The translations under genes and the position numbers were made by a program. Positions 28,403 through 37,202 of a stretch of DNA of 64,000 bases are shown piece after piece (position 1 is the stretch's first letter; each line of letters begins with the position of its first letter). This stretch comes from Crocinitomicaceae bacterium (GTDB lineage Bacteria > Bacteroidota > Bacteroidia > Flavobacteriales_D > Crocinitomicaceae): contig JANQWC010000012.1 in assembly GCA_030730025.1 (NCBI GenBank), positions 18,235 to 82,234 on the forward strand, written 5' to 3'. The notes under the pieces were generated by a model that saw only the letters and a program-made list of their open reading frames with translations, made no database searches and had not been told where the DNA came from.

Positions 28403-28420
28403 GCCACACCTACAAATTGT

Positions 28421-28428
28421 TATTTTTG
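28421..28428 (+). promoter_or_regulatory. -7 promoter element of ruvB
   Basis: TATTTTTG matches TAnnTTTG and lies six bases before the ruvB ATG. A TTG at 28393-28395 is 25 bases away, slightly long. Confidence 0.5.
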
Positions 28429-28434
28429 TAAGAC

Positions 28435-29457
28435 ATGGAGGATTCATTCGACTACCGAGAAGAAACAACTGGCCCTAACGAACAAGAACTTGACAAGGTC
28501 TTGCGCCCGAAATCTTTACAAGATTTTGCAGGTCAGCCTGCTGTGGTAGAGAATCTAGAAGTCTTTGTGCGCGCCGCTCAGTTCCGCAAAGAGCCGCTCG
28601 ACCACGTTTTGCTGCACGGCCCTCCGGGCTTGGGCAAAACAACCCTTGCCAATATCATTGCCAACGAACTCGGTGTCGGATTCAAAGTCACATCGGGCCC
28701 CGTTCTAGACAAAGCCGGCGATCTCGCGGGGCTGCTCACCAACCTCGGCGAAGGTGATGTTTTGTTCATCGACGAAATCCACCGCCTCAGTCCTGTCATT
28801 GAAGAATATTTATACTCCGCCATGGAAGACTACGTCATCGACATCATGCTCGATTCCGGGGCCAATGCGCGCAGCATCCAAATCAACCTCAATCCGTTTA
28901 CGCTCATTGGCGCCACCACCCGCTCGGGCTTGCTCACCTCTCCGCTGCGCGCCCGTTTTGGCATCAATGCGCGCCTCGAATACTACGACTCCAAAACACT
29001 TACTGCCATTGTGGAGCGCTCTGCTTCTTTATTGCATATTGGCATCGAAGAAAGCGCCGCTTATAAAATTGCCAGCCGCAGCCGCGGAACGCCACGTATT
29101 GCCAATGCGCTGCTCAGACGCGTGCGCGATTTTGCACAAATCAAAGGGTCGGGCCGCATAGACGACGACATCACCGAAATTGCACTCAAAGCACTCAACG
29201 TAGACTCCAATGGCCTAGATGACATGGACTTGCGCATCCTCAAAGTACTCATCGATAAATTCAACGGCGGCCCAGTTGGGCTCAGTACCATTGCCACCGC
29301 TATCGGTGAAAACGCCGGCACCCTAGAAGAAGTCTATGAGCCGTTTTTGATCCAAGAGGGCTTCCTCATGCGGACGCCGCGTGGGCGCAAAGCCACTGAA
29401 AAAAGCTACAAACACCTCGGCAGAGACCTCGGTTGGGCACAAGGCGGCTTGTTCTGA
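28435..29457 (+). CDS. ruvB: Holliday junction branch-migration ATPase RuvB
   Basis: Hexameric AAA+ motor that drives branch migration with RuvA and RuvC in recombination repair. The 340-residue product has [11 protein letters not shown], Walker [11 protein letters not shown] (61-70), Walker [11 protein letters not shown] (109-118), the [18 protein letters not shown] sensor region and a C-terminal winged-helix with [20 protein letters not shown]. Length is normal. Neither ruvA nor ruvC is adjacent. queG starts two bases after its stop. A distinct gene for the RuvX/YqgF nuclease lies at 49846. Confidence 0.98.
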   Translation: MEDSFDYREETTGPNEQELDKVLRPKSLQDFAGQPAVVENLEVFVRAAQFRKEPLDHVLLHGPPGLGKTTLANIIANELGVGFKVTSGPVLDKAGDLAGLLTNLGEGDVLFIDEIHRLSPVIEEYLYSAMEDYVIDIMLDSGANARSIQINLNPFTLIGATTRSGLLTSPLRARFGINARLEYYDSKTLTAIVERSASLLHIGIEESAAYKIASRSRGTPRIANALLRRVRDFAQIKGSGRIDDDITEIALKALNVDSNGLDDMDLRILKVLIDKFNGGPVGLSTIATAIGENAGTLEEVYEPFLIQEGFLMRTPRGRKATEKSYKHLGRDLGWAQGGLF

Positions 29458-29458
29458 C

Positions 29459-30391
29459 ATGAAACACGACCAGTACAAAACACTGATCACCCAAACCGCC
29501 AACGCACTTGGTTTTTTCCATGTCGGCTTTTCAACAGCGGGCTTTCTCGAAGAAGAAGCACCGCGGCTCGAGCACTGGCTGAATCAAAACTACCACGGCA
29601 AAATGGCTTACATGGCCAATCATTTTGACAAACGCCTAGACCCGCGCTTGCTTGAGCCCGGCACCAAAACCATCATCTCGCTCTTGCTGAACTACTACCC
29701 AGAACAAACCCAGCAAGACCCCGATGCGCCGCAGATAGCCAAATATGCTTATGGTCAAGATTACCATTACGTCATCAAAGACAAACTCAAGGAGCTGTTA
29801 TTTATAATGCGCGAAAAAATCGGCGACATCCAAGGAAGAGCCTTTGTAGACTCCGCTCCTGTGATGGACAAAGTTTGGGCAAAGAAAGCCGGCTTGGGCT
29901 GGATGGGTAAAAATACCAACCTCATCCATCCTAAAAATGGCAGCTTTTTCTTTATTGCAGAACTTTTTGTCGATTTAGAAATCAGCCCAGACGGCCCGAT
30001 CAAAGATTATTGCGGTACTTGCACGCGCTGCACTGACGCCTGCCCTACCGATGCACTCGCCACGCCCTACCTCATCGATGCGTCTAAATGCATTTCTTAC
30101 CTGACCATCGAATTGAAAGACGCCGATTTACCTAGTGAATTCAAAGGCAAAATGGAAAACTGGGCTTTTGGTTGCGATATCTGCCAAGACGTTTGTCCGT
30201 GGAACCGTTTTTCTAAAGTTCAGCAAGAAGCGGCATTTGAACCCCATCCGGAATTTCTCAACCTGTCTAACCAAGATTGGGAGGCGCTTTCCGAAGAAAG
30301 TTTTCGAATGCTATTTGGCAAAAGTGCGCTCAAAAGGACCAAATTCAGTGGGCTTCAACGAAATATTCAGTTTTTAAAAAAGGAATCTTAG
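29459..30391 (+). CDS. queG: Epoxyqueuosine reductase
   Basis: Reduces epoxyqueuosine to queuosine in tRNA, the last step of Q synthesis, using cobalamin and two [4Fe-4S] clusters. The 310-residue product has a catalytic Asp in VDSAPVMDK (about 131) and ferredoxin-like clusters with Cys at 185, 188, 191 and 195 and at 239, 242 and 246. The QueG-specific GWMGKNTNLIHP segment is present. The ATG at 29459 follows the ruvB stop by one base. Because the enzyme needs cobalamin, the ABC importer at 2304-5004 could be relevant, but that is inference. Confidence 0.96.
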   Translation: MKHDQYKTLITQTANALGFFHVGFSTAGFLEEEAPRLEHWLNQNYHGKMAYMANHFDKRLDPRLLEPGTKTIISLLLNYYPEQTQQDPDAPQIAKYAYGQDYHYVIKDKLKELLFIMREKIGDIQGRAFVDSAPVMDKVWAKKAGLGWMGKNTNLIHPKNGSFFFIAELFVDLEISPDGPIKDYCGTCTRCTDACPTDALATPYLIDASKCISYLTIELKDADLPSEFKGKMENWAFGCDICQDVCPWNRFSKVQQEAAFEPHPEFLNLSNQDWEALSEESFRMLFGKSALKRTKFSGLQRNIQFLKKES

Positions 30392-30416
30392 ACGTTTTTT
30401 GAAAACCCTTAGTGCT

Positions 30417-30424
30417 TACCTTTG
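30417..30424 (+). promoter_or_regulatory. -7 promoter element of kmo
   Basis: TACCTTTG matches TAnnTTTG. TTTG at 30398-30401 is 15 bases upstream. It supports the ATG at 30461, since the in-frame alternative at 30422 would begin inside the element. Confidence 0.55.
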
Positions 30425-30460
30425 TTATCAGAGCATCTAAGGATTAAAGAGCAAAATAAT

Positions 30461-31828
30461 ATGACACAAAAACGAGAAGCCATTATCATTGGCGCAGGTT
30501 TAGTAGGTTCGCTATGGGCCGTTTATTTATCCAAAGCTGGATATAACGTCACCATCTACGAACGCCGTTCCGATATCCGAAAAGCCGAAATCAGTGCAGG
30601 TAAATCCATCAATCTAGCGCTTTCCGTTAGAGGCTGGACGGCACTAGATGCTGTAGGTGTTGGCGACGAAATCCGCAAAATTGCCATTCCGATGTACGGC
30701 CGCATGATGCACGACCTCAGTGGCAAACTCACCTACCAACAATACGGTGAAGATGGCCAAGCAATTTACTCGGTTTCGCGTGGGAAGGTCAACGCCACCA
30801 TGATGGACATCGCCGAAACACACGGCAATGCCACAATTCATTACCAAACAGAATGCCTCAGAGTCGATTTACAAAACGCTATCGCCTATTTGCGCAATAT
30901 ACAAACTGGAGAATCCTTTGAAGCCAAAGCCGATGTGATTTTCGCTGCAGACGGCGCCTTTAGTGCCGTGCGCTACAACTCCATGCAGAAACTCAATCGC
31001 TTTCAATATAGCCAAAACTACATCGCCGATGGCTACCGTGAAATCCTTTTGCCTGCCCTACCCGACGGCAGCTATGCGATGGACAAAAACGCTCTACACA
31101 TTTGGCCGCGAGGCCGCTTCATGATGATTGCCTTGGCCAACGAAGATGGTTCATTTACCCTGACGCTTTTCATGCCCCACGAAGACCACGAATTTGCTTT
31201 TGACAAACTCAATACCAAAGCCGACGTCGACCGCTTCTTTCGCACAATCTTCCCAGACTTCCACGACCTCATGCCCGACATCGCCGACAAATGGGAAGAC
31301 CACCCACTGTCTAACCTCGCCATCATGCGTTGTTATCCTTGGGCAGCAGGTAAAGTGGGCCTCATGGGCGACGCCGCACACGCAACCGTTCCTTTTTACG
31401 GACAAGGCATGAATGCTGGTTTTGAAGATTGCCGCGTACTCAATGAACTCATGCTGAAGCACAACCACGATTGGGATGCCATTTGGGCCGAATACAGTCC
31501 GCTGCGCAAACCCAACGGCGATGCCCTCCAAGACCTTTCCTTAGACAACTACATTGAAATGCGCAACCTCGTTGCCGACCCTTCTTTCTTACTGCGTAAA
31601 AAAATCGAAGGTAAGTTCAGTAAAATGTATCCGAACAAATGGTTGCCGTTGTACAGCCAAGTGACGTTTAGCAACATTCCTTATTCAGTAGCATACGAAC
31701 AAGGTAAAAAACAGCGCGAAATCATGGATCAGATCATGGCCCACCCCGACATCGAAACCAACTGGGATAGCCCTGAAGTGATGGACACGATCCTCAACGA
31801 ATGCAGTACCTTTAATTTCCAAACATGA
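30461..31828 (+). CDS. kmo: Kynurenine 3-monooxygenase
   Basis: FAD-dependent hydroxylase that converts kynurenine to 3-hydroxykynurenine in the tryptophan-to-NAD pathway. The 455-residue product has the dinucleotide motif GAGLVGS (11-17), YERRSDIRKAEISAGKSINLALSVRGW, in which Arg and Ser residues bind substrate, and the second FAD motif GLMGDAAHATVPFYGQGMN (about 300-318). Length fits KMO without a long membrane tail, and hydrophobicity in the last 60 residues is modest. A promoter-like TACCTTTG lies upstream. The next gene overlaps by four bases. The dioxygenase of the same pathway is at 60574. Confidence 0.95.
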   Translation: MTQKREAIIIGAGLVGSLWAVYLSKAGYNVTIYERRSDIRKAEISAGKSINLALSVRGWTALDAVGVGDEIRKIAIPMYGRMMHDLSGKLTYQQYGEDGQAIYSVSRGKVNATMMDIAETHGNATIHYQTECLRVDLQNAIAYLRNIQTGESFEAKADVIFAADGAFSAVRYNSMQKLNRFQYSQNYIADGYREILLPALPDGSYAMDKNALHIWPRGRFMMIALANEDGSFTLTLFMPHEDHEFAFDKLNTKADVDRFFRTIFPDFHDLMPDIADKWEDHPLSNLAIMRCYPWAAGKVGLMGDAAHATVPFYGQGMNAGFEDCRVLNELMLKHNHDWDAIWAEYSPLRKPNGDALQDLSLDNYIEMRNLVADPSFLLRKKIEGKFSKMYPNKWLPLYSQVTFSNIPYSVAYEQGKKQREIMDQIMAHPDIETNWDSPEVMDTILNECSTFNFQT

Positions 31829-32718
31829 GAATCACCCTCTTATTTTTACTCTGTACGCCGCTGATTTGGGGCCAGGGCGGCTTTGAAAAGTCACAGAAAA
31901 AAGGCAATGACTACCTTCAGGTCAGAAACCACGGTTACCAATTTTCCTTGGGGCCAACTTATTCTTTTGTAAACCAACCATTGCGCGGAGACCTCTTTGT
32001 CAATCAAGTCGATCGAGGTGATTTCACCATTACGCCAGAAGCCAAACTCGGTTTTTATGCAGAATTTGGTTTGGCACATTTTCCAAAATGGAAAGGCACA
32101 CCAATCAAAGCGTTGGGCAAGAGCCGCATCATGGACTATTTTGACTGGGGCATCGGATACCGCCAAATCAATGGCCTGGAGACCACCCTACTCGAAAATC
32201 AAAATGCACTCGGAGAAATCTACAGCACCAGCACAGGCGAAGGACAACTGCGCACGGGTTATCTATATGGAAGCATCCGTGCCCACTCGCTCATTTACTT
32301 CGGCAAAAAAGTGGTGGTCAAGGTGCGCAAGCATTTTCTAGACCAAAGCTTGGGGCTCAACTACGATTTTCATATCCGTCAAGACACACTTGGCTACCAA
32401 GACCAATTTACGGCCTACCAAGCACCTCAATTGTTTCAGCCCGATTTAGCTGCCGGACTCCTCCAATTCAATTACCAAATTGGCATTGGTATCCGCTTGA
32501 ACAAAGCGTGGATCCTGATCCCGGGGGCTTCTATTCCAATTGTCACACTTGCGCCTTGGCAAGGATTCAATGCAAACGTGCATTGGTTCAGCTCAACATA
32601 TTGGCCAATTCAAGCGCAGTTCAAGGTCATTAAATTGATAGAAGCACCTACAAAATGTGGCGTTTATAGCACACCCGAAGACCGCGACATGGAGAAGCAA
32701 TACCGCATGGAAAACTAA
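31825..32718 (+). CDS. Exported protein of unknown function, coupled to kmo
   Basis: A 297-residue protein with a signal peptide ending near IWGQG (about 17). The mature part has repeated short strands such as YQFSLGPTYSFV and AKLGFYAEFGLAHF with many aromatic and Gly residues, suggesting a small barrel or beta-rich envelope protein. No catalytic motif or lipobox is visible. Its start overlaps the kmo stop by four bases, which suggests they are translated together; a role in the kynurenine pathway is not implied by the sequence itself. It ends 29 bases from a convergent gene. Confidence 0.7.
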   Translation: MRITLLFLLCTPLIWGQGGFEKSQKKGNDYLQVRNHGYQFSLGPTYSFVNQPLRGDLFVNQVDRGDFTITPEAKLGFYAEFGLAHFPKWKGTPIKALGKSRIMDYFDWGIGYRQINGLETTLLENQNALGEIYSTSTGEGQLRTGYLYGSIRAHSLIYFGKKVVVKVRKHFLDQSLGLNYDFHIRQDTLGYQDQFTAYQAPQLFQPDLAAGLLQFNYQIGIGIRLNKAWILIPGASIPIVTLAPWQGFNANVHWFSSTYWPIQAQFKVIKLIEAPTKCGVYSTPEDRDMEKQYRMEN

Positions 32719-32747
32719 AGCGGTAAGCTCAAGGAAAAAATTAATCT

Positions 32748-33281
32748 TTAAGCAATCCAGGAAGGAAGCACTTTTTTAGGGAGGCGCTTGCGCAATCTTT
32801 TGAGTACGGAATCTCGGTCAGAGACATTGCCACAACGCAACACTTGTCTTGAAATCAGTTTACCTTCCTTATAAATCGAAAACTCGAAGGATACCGAAGT
32901 GGCTTCATCGCGGTAAATGTGATAAATGCTGGTGGTTTCGAGCAGTTCGGCTAAAGTTTGGCTGTCTTCGCTGGGCTTAAAAGTGCGATCATAGCCACGC
33001 ACATTGACCACCAAATACGTATCGAATCCTTTTTGCAATAAAATCTGTTGGATGGAGTCGTTGAGCAAGTGCTGTTGGTCTTCGCCTTGCTTTAGGATGT
33101 TCATGAGGGGCAGCGCCTTGATTTGATAGCCCTTGAGCATATCGGTCATGAGTGCTTGCATGGCGTAGCGGTCTTCTTCTTTGTCAAATTGGGTGATGAT
33201 CACCGCGTTGGTAAGTTTGATATTTTGGGCGCGCAACAGCTGCGTACACAAAGCAAAACTGATCAATATTAAAAACTTCAT
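32748..33281 (-). CDS. Exported protein of unknown function, downstream of metF
   Basis: A 177-residue protein with a signal peptide (MKFLILISFALCTQLLRAQ) and a mature domain that begins with KLTNAVIITQFDKEEDRYAMQALMTD. A stretch around SEDSQTLAELLETTSIYHIYRD and YLVVNVRGYDR looks like a small alpha/beta domain. No motif for an enzyme is recognised and no lipobox is present. It starts eight bases after the metF stop, so they are probably co-transcribed. Confidence 0.65.
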   Translation of the reverse strand: MKFLILISFALCTQLLRAQNIKLTNAVIITQFDKEEDRYAMQALMTDMLKGYQIKALPLMNILKQGEDQQHLLNDSIQQILLQKGFDTYLVVNVRGYDRTFKPSEDSQTLAELLETTSIYHIYRDEATSVSFEFSIYKEGKLISRQVLRCGNVSDRDSVLKRLRKRLPKKVLPSWIA

Positions 33282-33289
33282 GAGCTAAA

Positions 33290-34240
33290 TTAAAAAACTT
33301 CTGTGGCAATTTGGCGAACAGACGTCGAATTTGACATTGTATAATAATGAATACACGGCACACCAGCCGCTTTGAGTGCTTTTGATTGAGCTATTCCCCA
33401 TTCAATACCGAGTTGCTCGACATCCGCATTGCTTTTACACTTCAGCAGTTCTTTGGAAAGTTCTGTTGGGTAATCGATGTGGAAAAACTTCGGCAAGAAA
33501 CTAATGTGTGCCAGTGATTTAATAGGTTTCAGGCCTGGGATAATCGGAACGGTAATGCCCGCTGCTCTGCACGCCGCCACGAAATCAAAGTATTTTTGGT
33601 TGTCAAAAAACATTTGGGTGACGAGGTAACTCGCGCCAGCTGCTACTTTTGCCTTGAGGAAATGTAAATCGGTTTCGAGGTTCATGGCCTCAAAGTGCTT
33701 TTCTGGATAGGCTGATGCTCCTATGCAAAAATGCGTAGGGTCTTGGCCCTGACCTTCCGTAAAATAGCTGCCGTTGTTCATGCCTTGCACTTGATGGATC
33801 AGCTCCACAGCATAGGCATGGCCTTCAGGGTGGGCTCTAAAATTGGCTTCAGACTTGACGGCATCGCCGCGCAAAGCCAACACGTTGTCGATGCCCAAAA
33901 AGTGGAGATCGATGAGTGCGTTTTCGGTTTCTTCTTTACTGAAACCCCCGCAAATGAGGTGAGGAACAGCGTCTACGTCGTATTTATGCATGATGGCCGC
34001 ACAAATACCTACCGTTCCGGGGCGTTTGCGCACAGCTTTTTTCTCGAGCAAACCGTGCTCGCGCTCGATGTACACGAATTCTTCGCGGTGATAGGTTACA
34101 TTGATAAATTTTGGCTTGAACTCCATAAGCGGATCGATGCCTGCATAGATAGAGGCAATGCTTTTGCCCTTGAGCGGAGGCAGAATTTCAAACGAAAACA
34201 GGGTGTCTTTGGCAGCTGCCAAGTGATCGGTAACCTTCAT
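33290..34240 (-). CDS. metF: Methylenetetrahydrofolate reductase
   Basis: Reduces 5,10-methylene-THF to 5-methyl-THF for methionine synthesis, using FAD. The 316-residue TIM-barrel protein starts with FSFEILPPLKGKS, where Glu is catalytic, and has FINVTYHRE, then ALRGDAVKSEANFRAHPEGH and YLVTQMFFDNQKYFDF, then the IPGLKPIKSL segment, all typical. A TATCTTTG element lies upstream (34257-34264), leaving a 16-base leader that is too short for a riboswitch. A small exported-protein gene follows. Confidence 0.97.
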   Translation of the reverse strand: MKVTDHLAAAKDTLFSFEILPPLKGKSIASIYAGIDPLMEFKPKFINVTYHREEFVYIEREHGLLEKKAVRKRPGTVGICAAIMHKYDVDAVPHLICGGFSKEETENALIDLHFLGIDNVLALRGDAVKSEANFRAHPEGHAYAVELIHQVQGMNNGSYFTEGQGQDPTHFCIGASAYPEKHFEAMNLETDLHFLKAKVAAGASYLVTQMFFDNQKYFDFVAACRAAGITVPIIPGLKPIKSLAHISFLPKFFHIDYPTELSKELLKCKSNADVEQLGIEWGIAQSKALKAAGVPCIHYYTMSNSTSVRQIATEVF

Positions 34241-34256
34241 AATTTCAATTAGCGTA

Positions 34257-34264
34257 CAAAGATA
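34257..34264 (-). promoter_or_regulatory. -7 promoter element of metF
   Basis: Minus-strand TATCTTTG matches TAnnTTTG and lies 16 bases before the metF ATG. No TTG appears at the expected spacing. Confidence 0.45.
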
Positions 34265-34289
34265 AGTGAATGACTAAAGAATAGGTGTT

Positions 34290-35477
34290 TTATAGACGAT
34301 CAAGAGCCGAAATAATAACTTTCACTGCTAAATCCCATTCTTCTTGCGCTAAATTGAGCGGTGGCGACAAGCGAAAACTATACGGATGAGACAAGAACCA
34401 GAAGGTGATGAGCCCTTGTTCTAGGCAAAAATTGACAACTTTTTCGACTTCATCTGCCGATGCTAAATCGAAGGCGAACATAGCGCCAGCTCTGCGGTGC
34501 GCCCGAACAGCTGGATGCGCCGCAATTTGCGCCGCAAAAACGGCTGCGCGCGCTTCGAGTGCAGCCCAGTCGATTTCGCTGCGCAGCACCTCAACGGTAG
34601 CCGCAGCTGCTGCACATACCATGGGGTGGCCGCCAAAAGTGGTGATGTGCCCGAGCATGGGCGCATGTGTAAACAGCTGCAGGTGTTGTTGCGCCGCCAC
34701 AAGCGCGCCAATTGGCATACCGCCACCAAGCGCCTTGCCCAAAGCGAGTATATCGGGGACAATATCAAATTGTTCAAAAGCAAATAAGCTGCCAGCGCGG
34801 CCCATGCCGCATTGGATTTCGTCGAGAATCAGCAAGGCGCCCACTTCGGTGCAACGCGCGCGCAGCGCTTGCATGAAGGCGGCCGAAGGCCGCCGCACCC
34901 CGGCATCGCCCTGAATGGTCTCCATAATGACTCCGGCTGTTCGGTTGGTAATTTGATCCAGTGCAGCGATTTCGTTGTGGGGCAAAAACCGCACATCGGG
35001 AAGCAAAGGCCGAAACGCAATTTTCTTGACCTCGTTGGCCGAAACGCTCATGGCGCCATGGGTGCTGCCGTGGTAACTGCCCTTGAAGGCTACAAGTTCT
35101 GTTCTTCCGGTGGCGCGCTTGGCCAACTTGAGCGCAGCTTCAATGGCTTCTGTACCTGAATTCACGACATACACACCGTCTAAAGCAGCCGGCAATGTGC
35201 TCAGCAACTGGCGCACCAAATTTTGCTGCGCATCTTGGATGAATTCACCGTACACCATCACGTGCAAGTGCTTTTCTAGTTGCGCACTGAGTGCCGCCAC
35301 CACTTTTGGATGCCTATGACCGATGTTATTGACGGCCACACCAGCAATCATATCTAAATAGGCCTTGCCGTTTTTGTCGTAGATAAAAGCGCCCTCTGCA
35401 CGATCGACTTCAATCAGAAAAGGAAAAGGACTTGTCTGACCCAAATGGTTCAGGAAAAATTGGCTTTCGTTGGTCAT
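34290..35477 (-). CDS. Class III PLP-dependent aminotransferase (acetylornithine/ornithine type)
   Basis: A 395-residue fold-type I enzyme. The PLP-lysine segment is LALGKALGGGMPIGAL, preceded by the Asp in LILDEIQCGMGRAG. The VVNSGTEAIEAALKLAKR and KGSYHGSTHGAMS segments belong to the acetylornithine/ornithine/4-aminobutyrate group. The true substrate is not clear because no arg genes flank it. The gene overlaps pafA by four bases, an odd pairing. Base composition is notably GC-rich: for example 34501-34560 is about 65 percent GC by my count, compared with an estimated mid-40s around it. Confidence 0.88.
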   Translation of the reverse strand: MTNESQFFLNHLGQTSPFPFLIEVDRAEGAFIYDKNGKAYLDMIAGVAVNNIGHRHPKVVAALSAQLEKHLHVMVYGEFIQDAQQNLVRQLLSTLPAALDGVYVVNSGTEAIEAALKLAKRATGRTELVAFKGSYHGSTHGAMSVSANEVKKIAFRPLLPDVRFLPHNEIAALDQITNRTAGVIMETIQGDAGVRRPSAAFMQALRARCTEVGALLILDEIQCGMGRAGSLFAFEQFDIVPDILALGKALGGGMPIGALVAAQQHLQLFTHAPMLGHITTFGGHPMVCAAAAATVEVLRSEIDWAALEARAAVFAAQIAAHPAVRAHRRAGAMFAFDLASADEVEKVVNFCLEQGLITFWFLSHPYSFRLSPPLNLAQEEWDLAVKVIISALDRL

Positions 35478-37117
35478 TTTTTAGGTTGCAAGAGCGGTAA
35501 GATGGGTTTGCCCGTCATCGAGCCCGGACGTTGTAGGTTGAGCATGTGCACCAAAGTGGCAGAAATATCAATGATCTGAATGGGCTCGTACAGCGCCAAA
35601 CCCGCAGGAATGCCTTTACCATACCACAATAAGGGAACATGGGTGTCGTAATTAAAAGCCGAACCATGTGAAGTACCCTGATGCGCTTTGGGTTCGTCGT
35701 GGTCTTTGGCTAAATAACCTGGCTGTAACAAAAAGATGAGCTCTCCACTTCTTTGGGCATCGTAACCATTGCGCAACAGCTCGCCCCAATAATCTGTGCT
35801 CGCCGAACCAGAACGCAATTGTTCGCGCGTCAGCACCGTCTTGACCTCCGGCCATTTGCGCAACTCGGCCGCAGCAAAAGCAGCAACCTCATCGATATCG
35901 AGGTGCAAAGAATCGATTTTAGCCAGATTGAGGTAAATATTCTGATTGGTCTCGTGCTCGAGCAAATCGGCGTTGTATTTCATGATGAAGTCGTCGCGGA
36001 GCACTTGCAGGCGGTCGTGCATAAAGAAATAACCACCCGGCATCTTCATCTTAACCAACATTTCTGGAACCGGCACCACGGCATGATCTGCCGTCAAGAA
36101 CAGTACAAAACCGTCCTTGCCGTAGCGCGTCTCTAAGCTTGCAAATAAGCGCTGTAATTCGCGATCGAGGCGCGCATACATGTCTTCGAGTTCTCTTGAG
36201 TAAGGGCCAAAGGCATGGCCAGCGATATCCGGAGTAGAATAAGAAATACATAAAAAATCGGTAAACAAATCTTGGCCTAAATTTTCTTGTTCGAGGGCCG
36301 AAAGGGCAAAATCTGTAAGCACTTCGTTGGCTTGTGGAGAAATGGTGAACAAAGAGGTAGCCGACGCCCCTGCAGCGATCATTGAGGGAAAATCGTAGGG
36401 AAAGGTCGCGCTTGTTTTGCCGCTGAGCACCACTTCATAAGGGCTTTCATCGGCCATCAAATAAGTACTTTCGGGCAAGAGCAAACGCCAAGGGCGCAAA
36501 TCTTTGGCAGGATCAAACTTGGAATTGAAGCGCTCCACCCAGTTTGGCAAGGCTTGTTTGTAAAACGTACTCGTGACAAAATCGCCGGATTGGTAATCGA
36601 ACCAATAGCTCCCATCAGAAAGATGCCCTCCTGGTAAAATCGCACTGCGGTCCTTGATTGAAATAGAAATGACTTTTGACTGAGGTGAAGCCAACTTGAG
36701 CTGGTCGGTGATGGTGTAGGTTAGTAAATTCATGGGTGCAGCTTGACCGCCTGTTGCGCTTCCAACGGTTTGATAGCGCTCATCTGAAACGCTTGTGACT
36801 GTTTTTTGTTTGTCTCTGAGGTACCAATCGTTGCCAACAATACCGTGATTTGAGGGGGTTGTGCCCGTGTAAATAGAGGCATGGCCCGGAGCGGTGTAGG
36901 TCGGGACGTAGTTGTATTGTGTATTGCGACAGTTGGTTCCTTTTGTCAGCAAGCGATTGAAACCACCACTTGTGTAGAGGTGCTGGTAGCGATAGAGGTA
37001 GTCGTAGCACATCTGATCGATGACGATACCTACAACAATTTTTGGGGCTTTATCAGTTTGGGCTTGAAAGCCAAACACATAAGCAAAAAGGAATCCGAGT
37101 AGCAGTGTTTTTTTCAT
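35474..37117 (-). CDS. Alkaline phosphatase of the PafA type
   Basis: A 547-residue exported metallophosphatase of the alkaline phosphatase superfamily. A signal peptide ends near FGFQAQ (about 20). Asp34 in IVIDQM, the nucleophile Thr75 in TAPGHASIYTG, Asn96 in IVGNDWY and Lys155/Arg157 in SIKDRS correspond to the PafA set (Thr79, Asn100, Lys162, Arg164 in the Elizabethkingia enzyme). The later DHA and TSHGS segments supply metal-binding residues. It is a phosphate-monoester hydrolase of the periplasm or outer surface. It heads a two-gene operon. A consensus promoter lies four bases from its ATG. Confidence 0.92.
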   Translation of the reverse strand: MKKTLLLGFLFAYVFGFQAQTDKAPKIVVGIVIDQMCYDYLYRYQHLYTSGGFNRLLTKGTNCRNTQYNYVPTYTAPGHASIYTGTTPSNHGIVGNDWYLRDKQKTVTSVSDERYQTVGSATGGQAAPMNLLTYTITDQLKLASPQSKVISISIKDRSAILPGGHLSDGSYWFDYQSGDFVTSTFYKQALPNWVERFNSKFDPAKDLRPWRLLLPESTYLMADESPYEVVLSGKTSATFPYDFPSMIAAGASATSLFTISPQANEVLTDFALSALEQENLGQDLFTDFLCISYSTPDIAGHAFGPYSRELEDMYARLDRELQRLFASLETRYGKDGFVLFLTADHAVVPVPEMLVKMKMPGGYFFMHDRLQVLRDDFIMKYNADLLEHETNQNIYLNLAKIDSLHLDIDEVAAFAAAELRKWPEVKTVLTREQLRSGSASTDYWGELLRNGYDAQRSGELIFLLQPGYLAKDHDEPKAHQGTSHGSAFNYDTHVPLLWYGKGIPAGLALYEPIQIIDISATLVHMLNLQRPGSMTGKPILPLLQPKK

Positions 37118-37121
37118 AGTT

Positions 37122-37153
37122 CAAAATTACGCATTCCATTTTGGCTATACCAA
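37122..37153 (-). promoter_or_regulatory. Promoter of pafA
   Basis: On the minus strand, TTG (37151-37153) and TAATTTTG (37122-37129) are 21 bases apart; TAATTTTG is four bases from the ATG, so the mRNA should be leaderless or nearly so. Confidence 0.75.
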
Positions 37154-37202
37154 GCAACTTTTTGACGAAATTTACGTCTTGAACAAAATTTAAATTCTCC
37201 TC

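Noticed and set aside
33731-34252. 173-codon plus-strand open frame opposite metF
   Set aside because: Antisense shadow of a gene with full conserved motifs; no domain seen.
34241-34289. Riboswitch upstream of metF
   Set aside because: The predicted leader is 16 bases and the whole gap 49, too short for a SAM or cobalamin riboswitch.
34405-34914. 169-codon plus-strand open frame opposite the aminotransferase
   Set aside because: It lies wholly within the antisense strand of a clear gene in a GC-rich region, is Ala/Ser/Arg-rich in a way produced by frame mirroring, and has no start signal.
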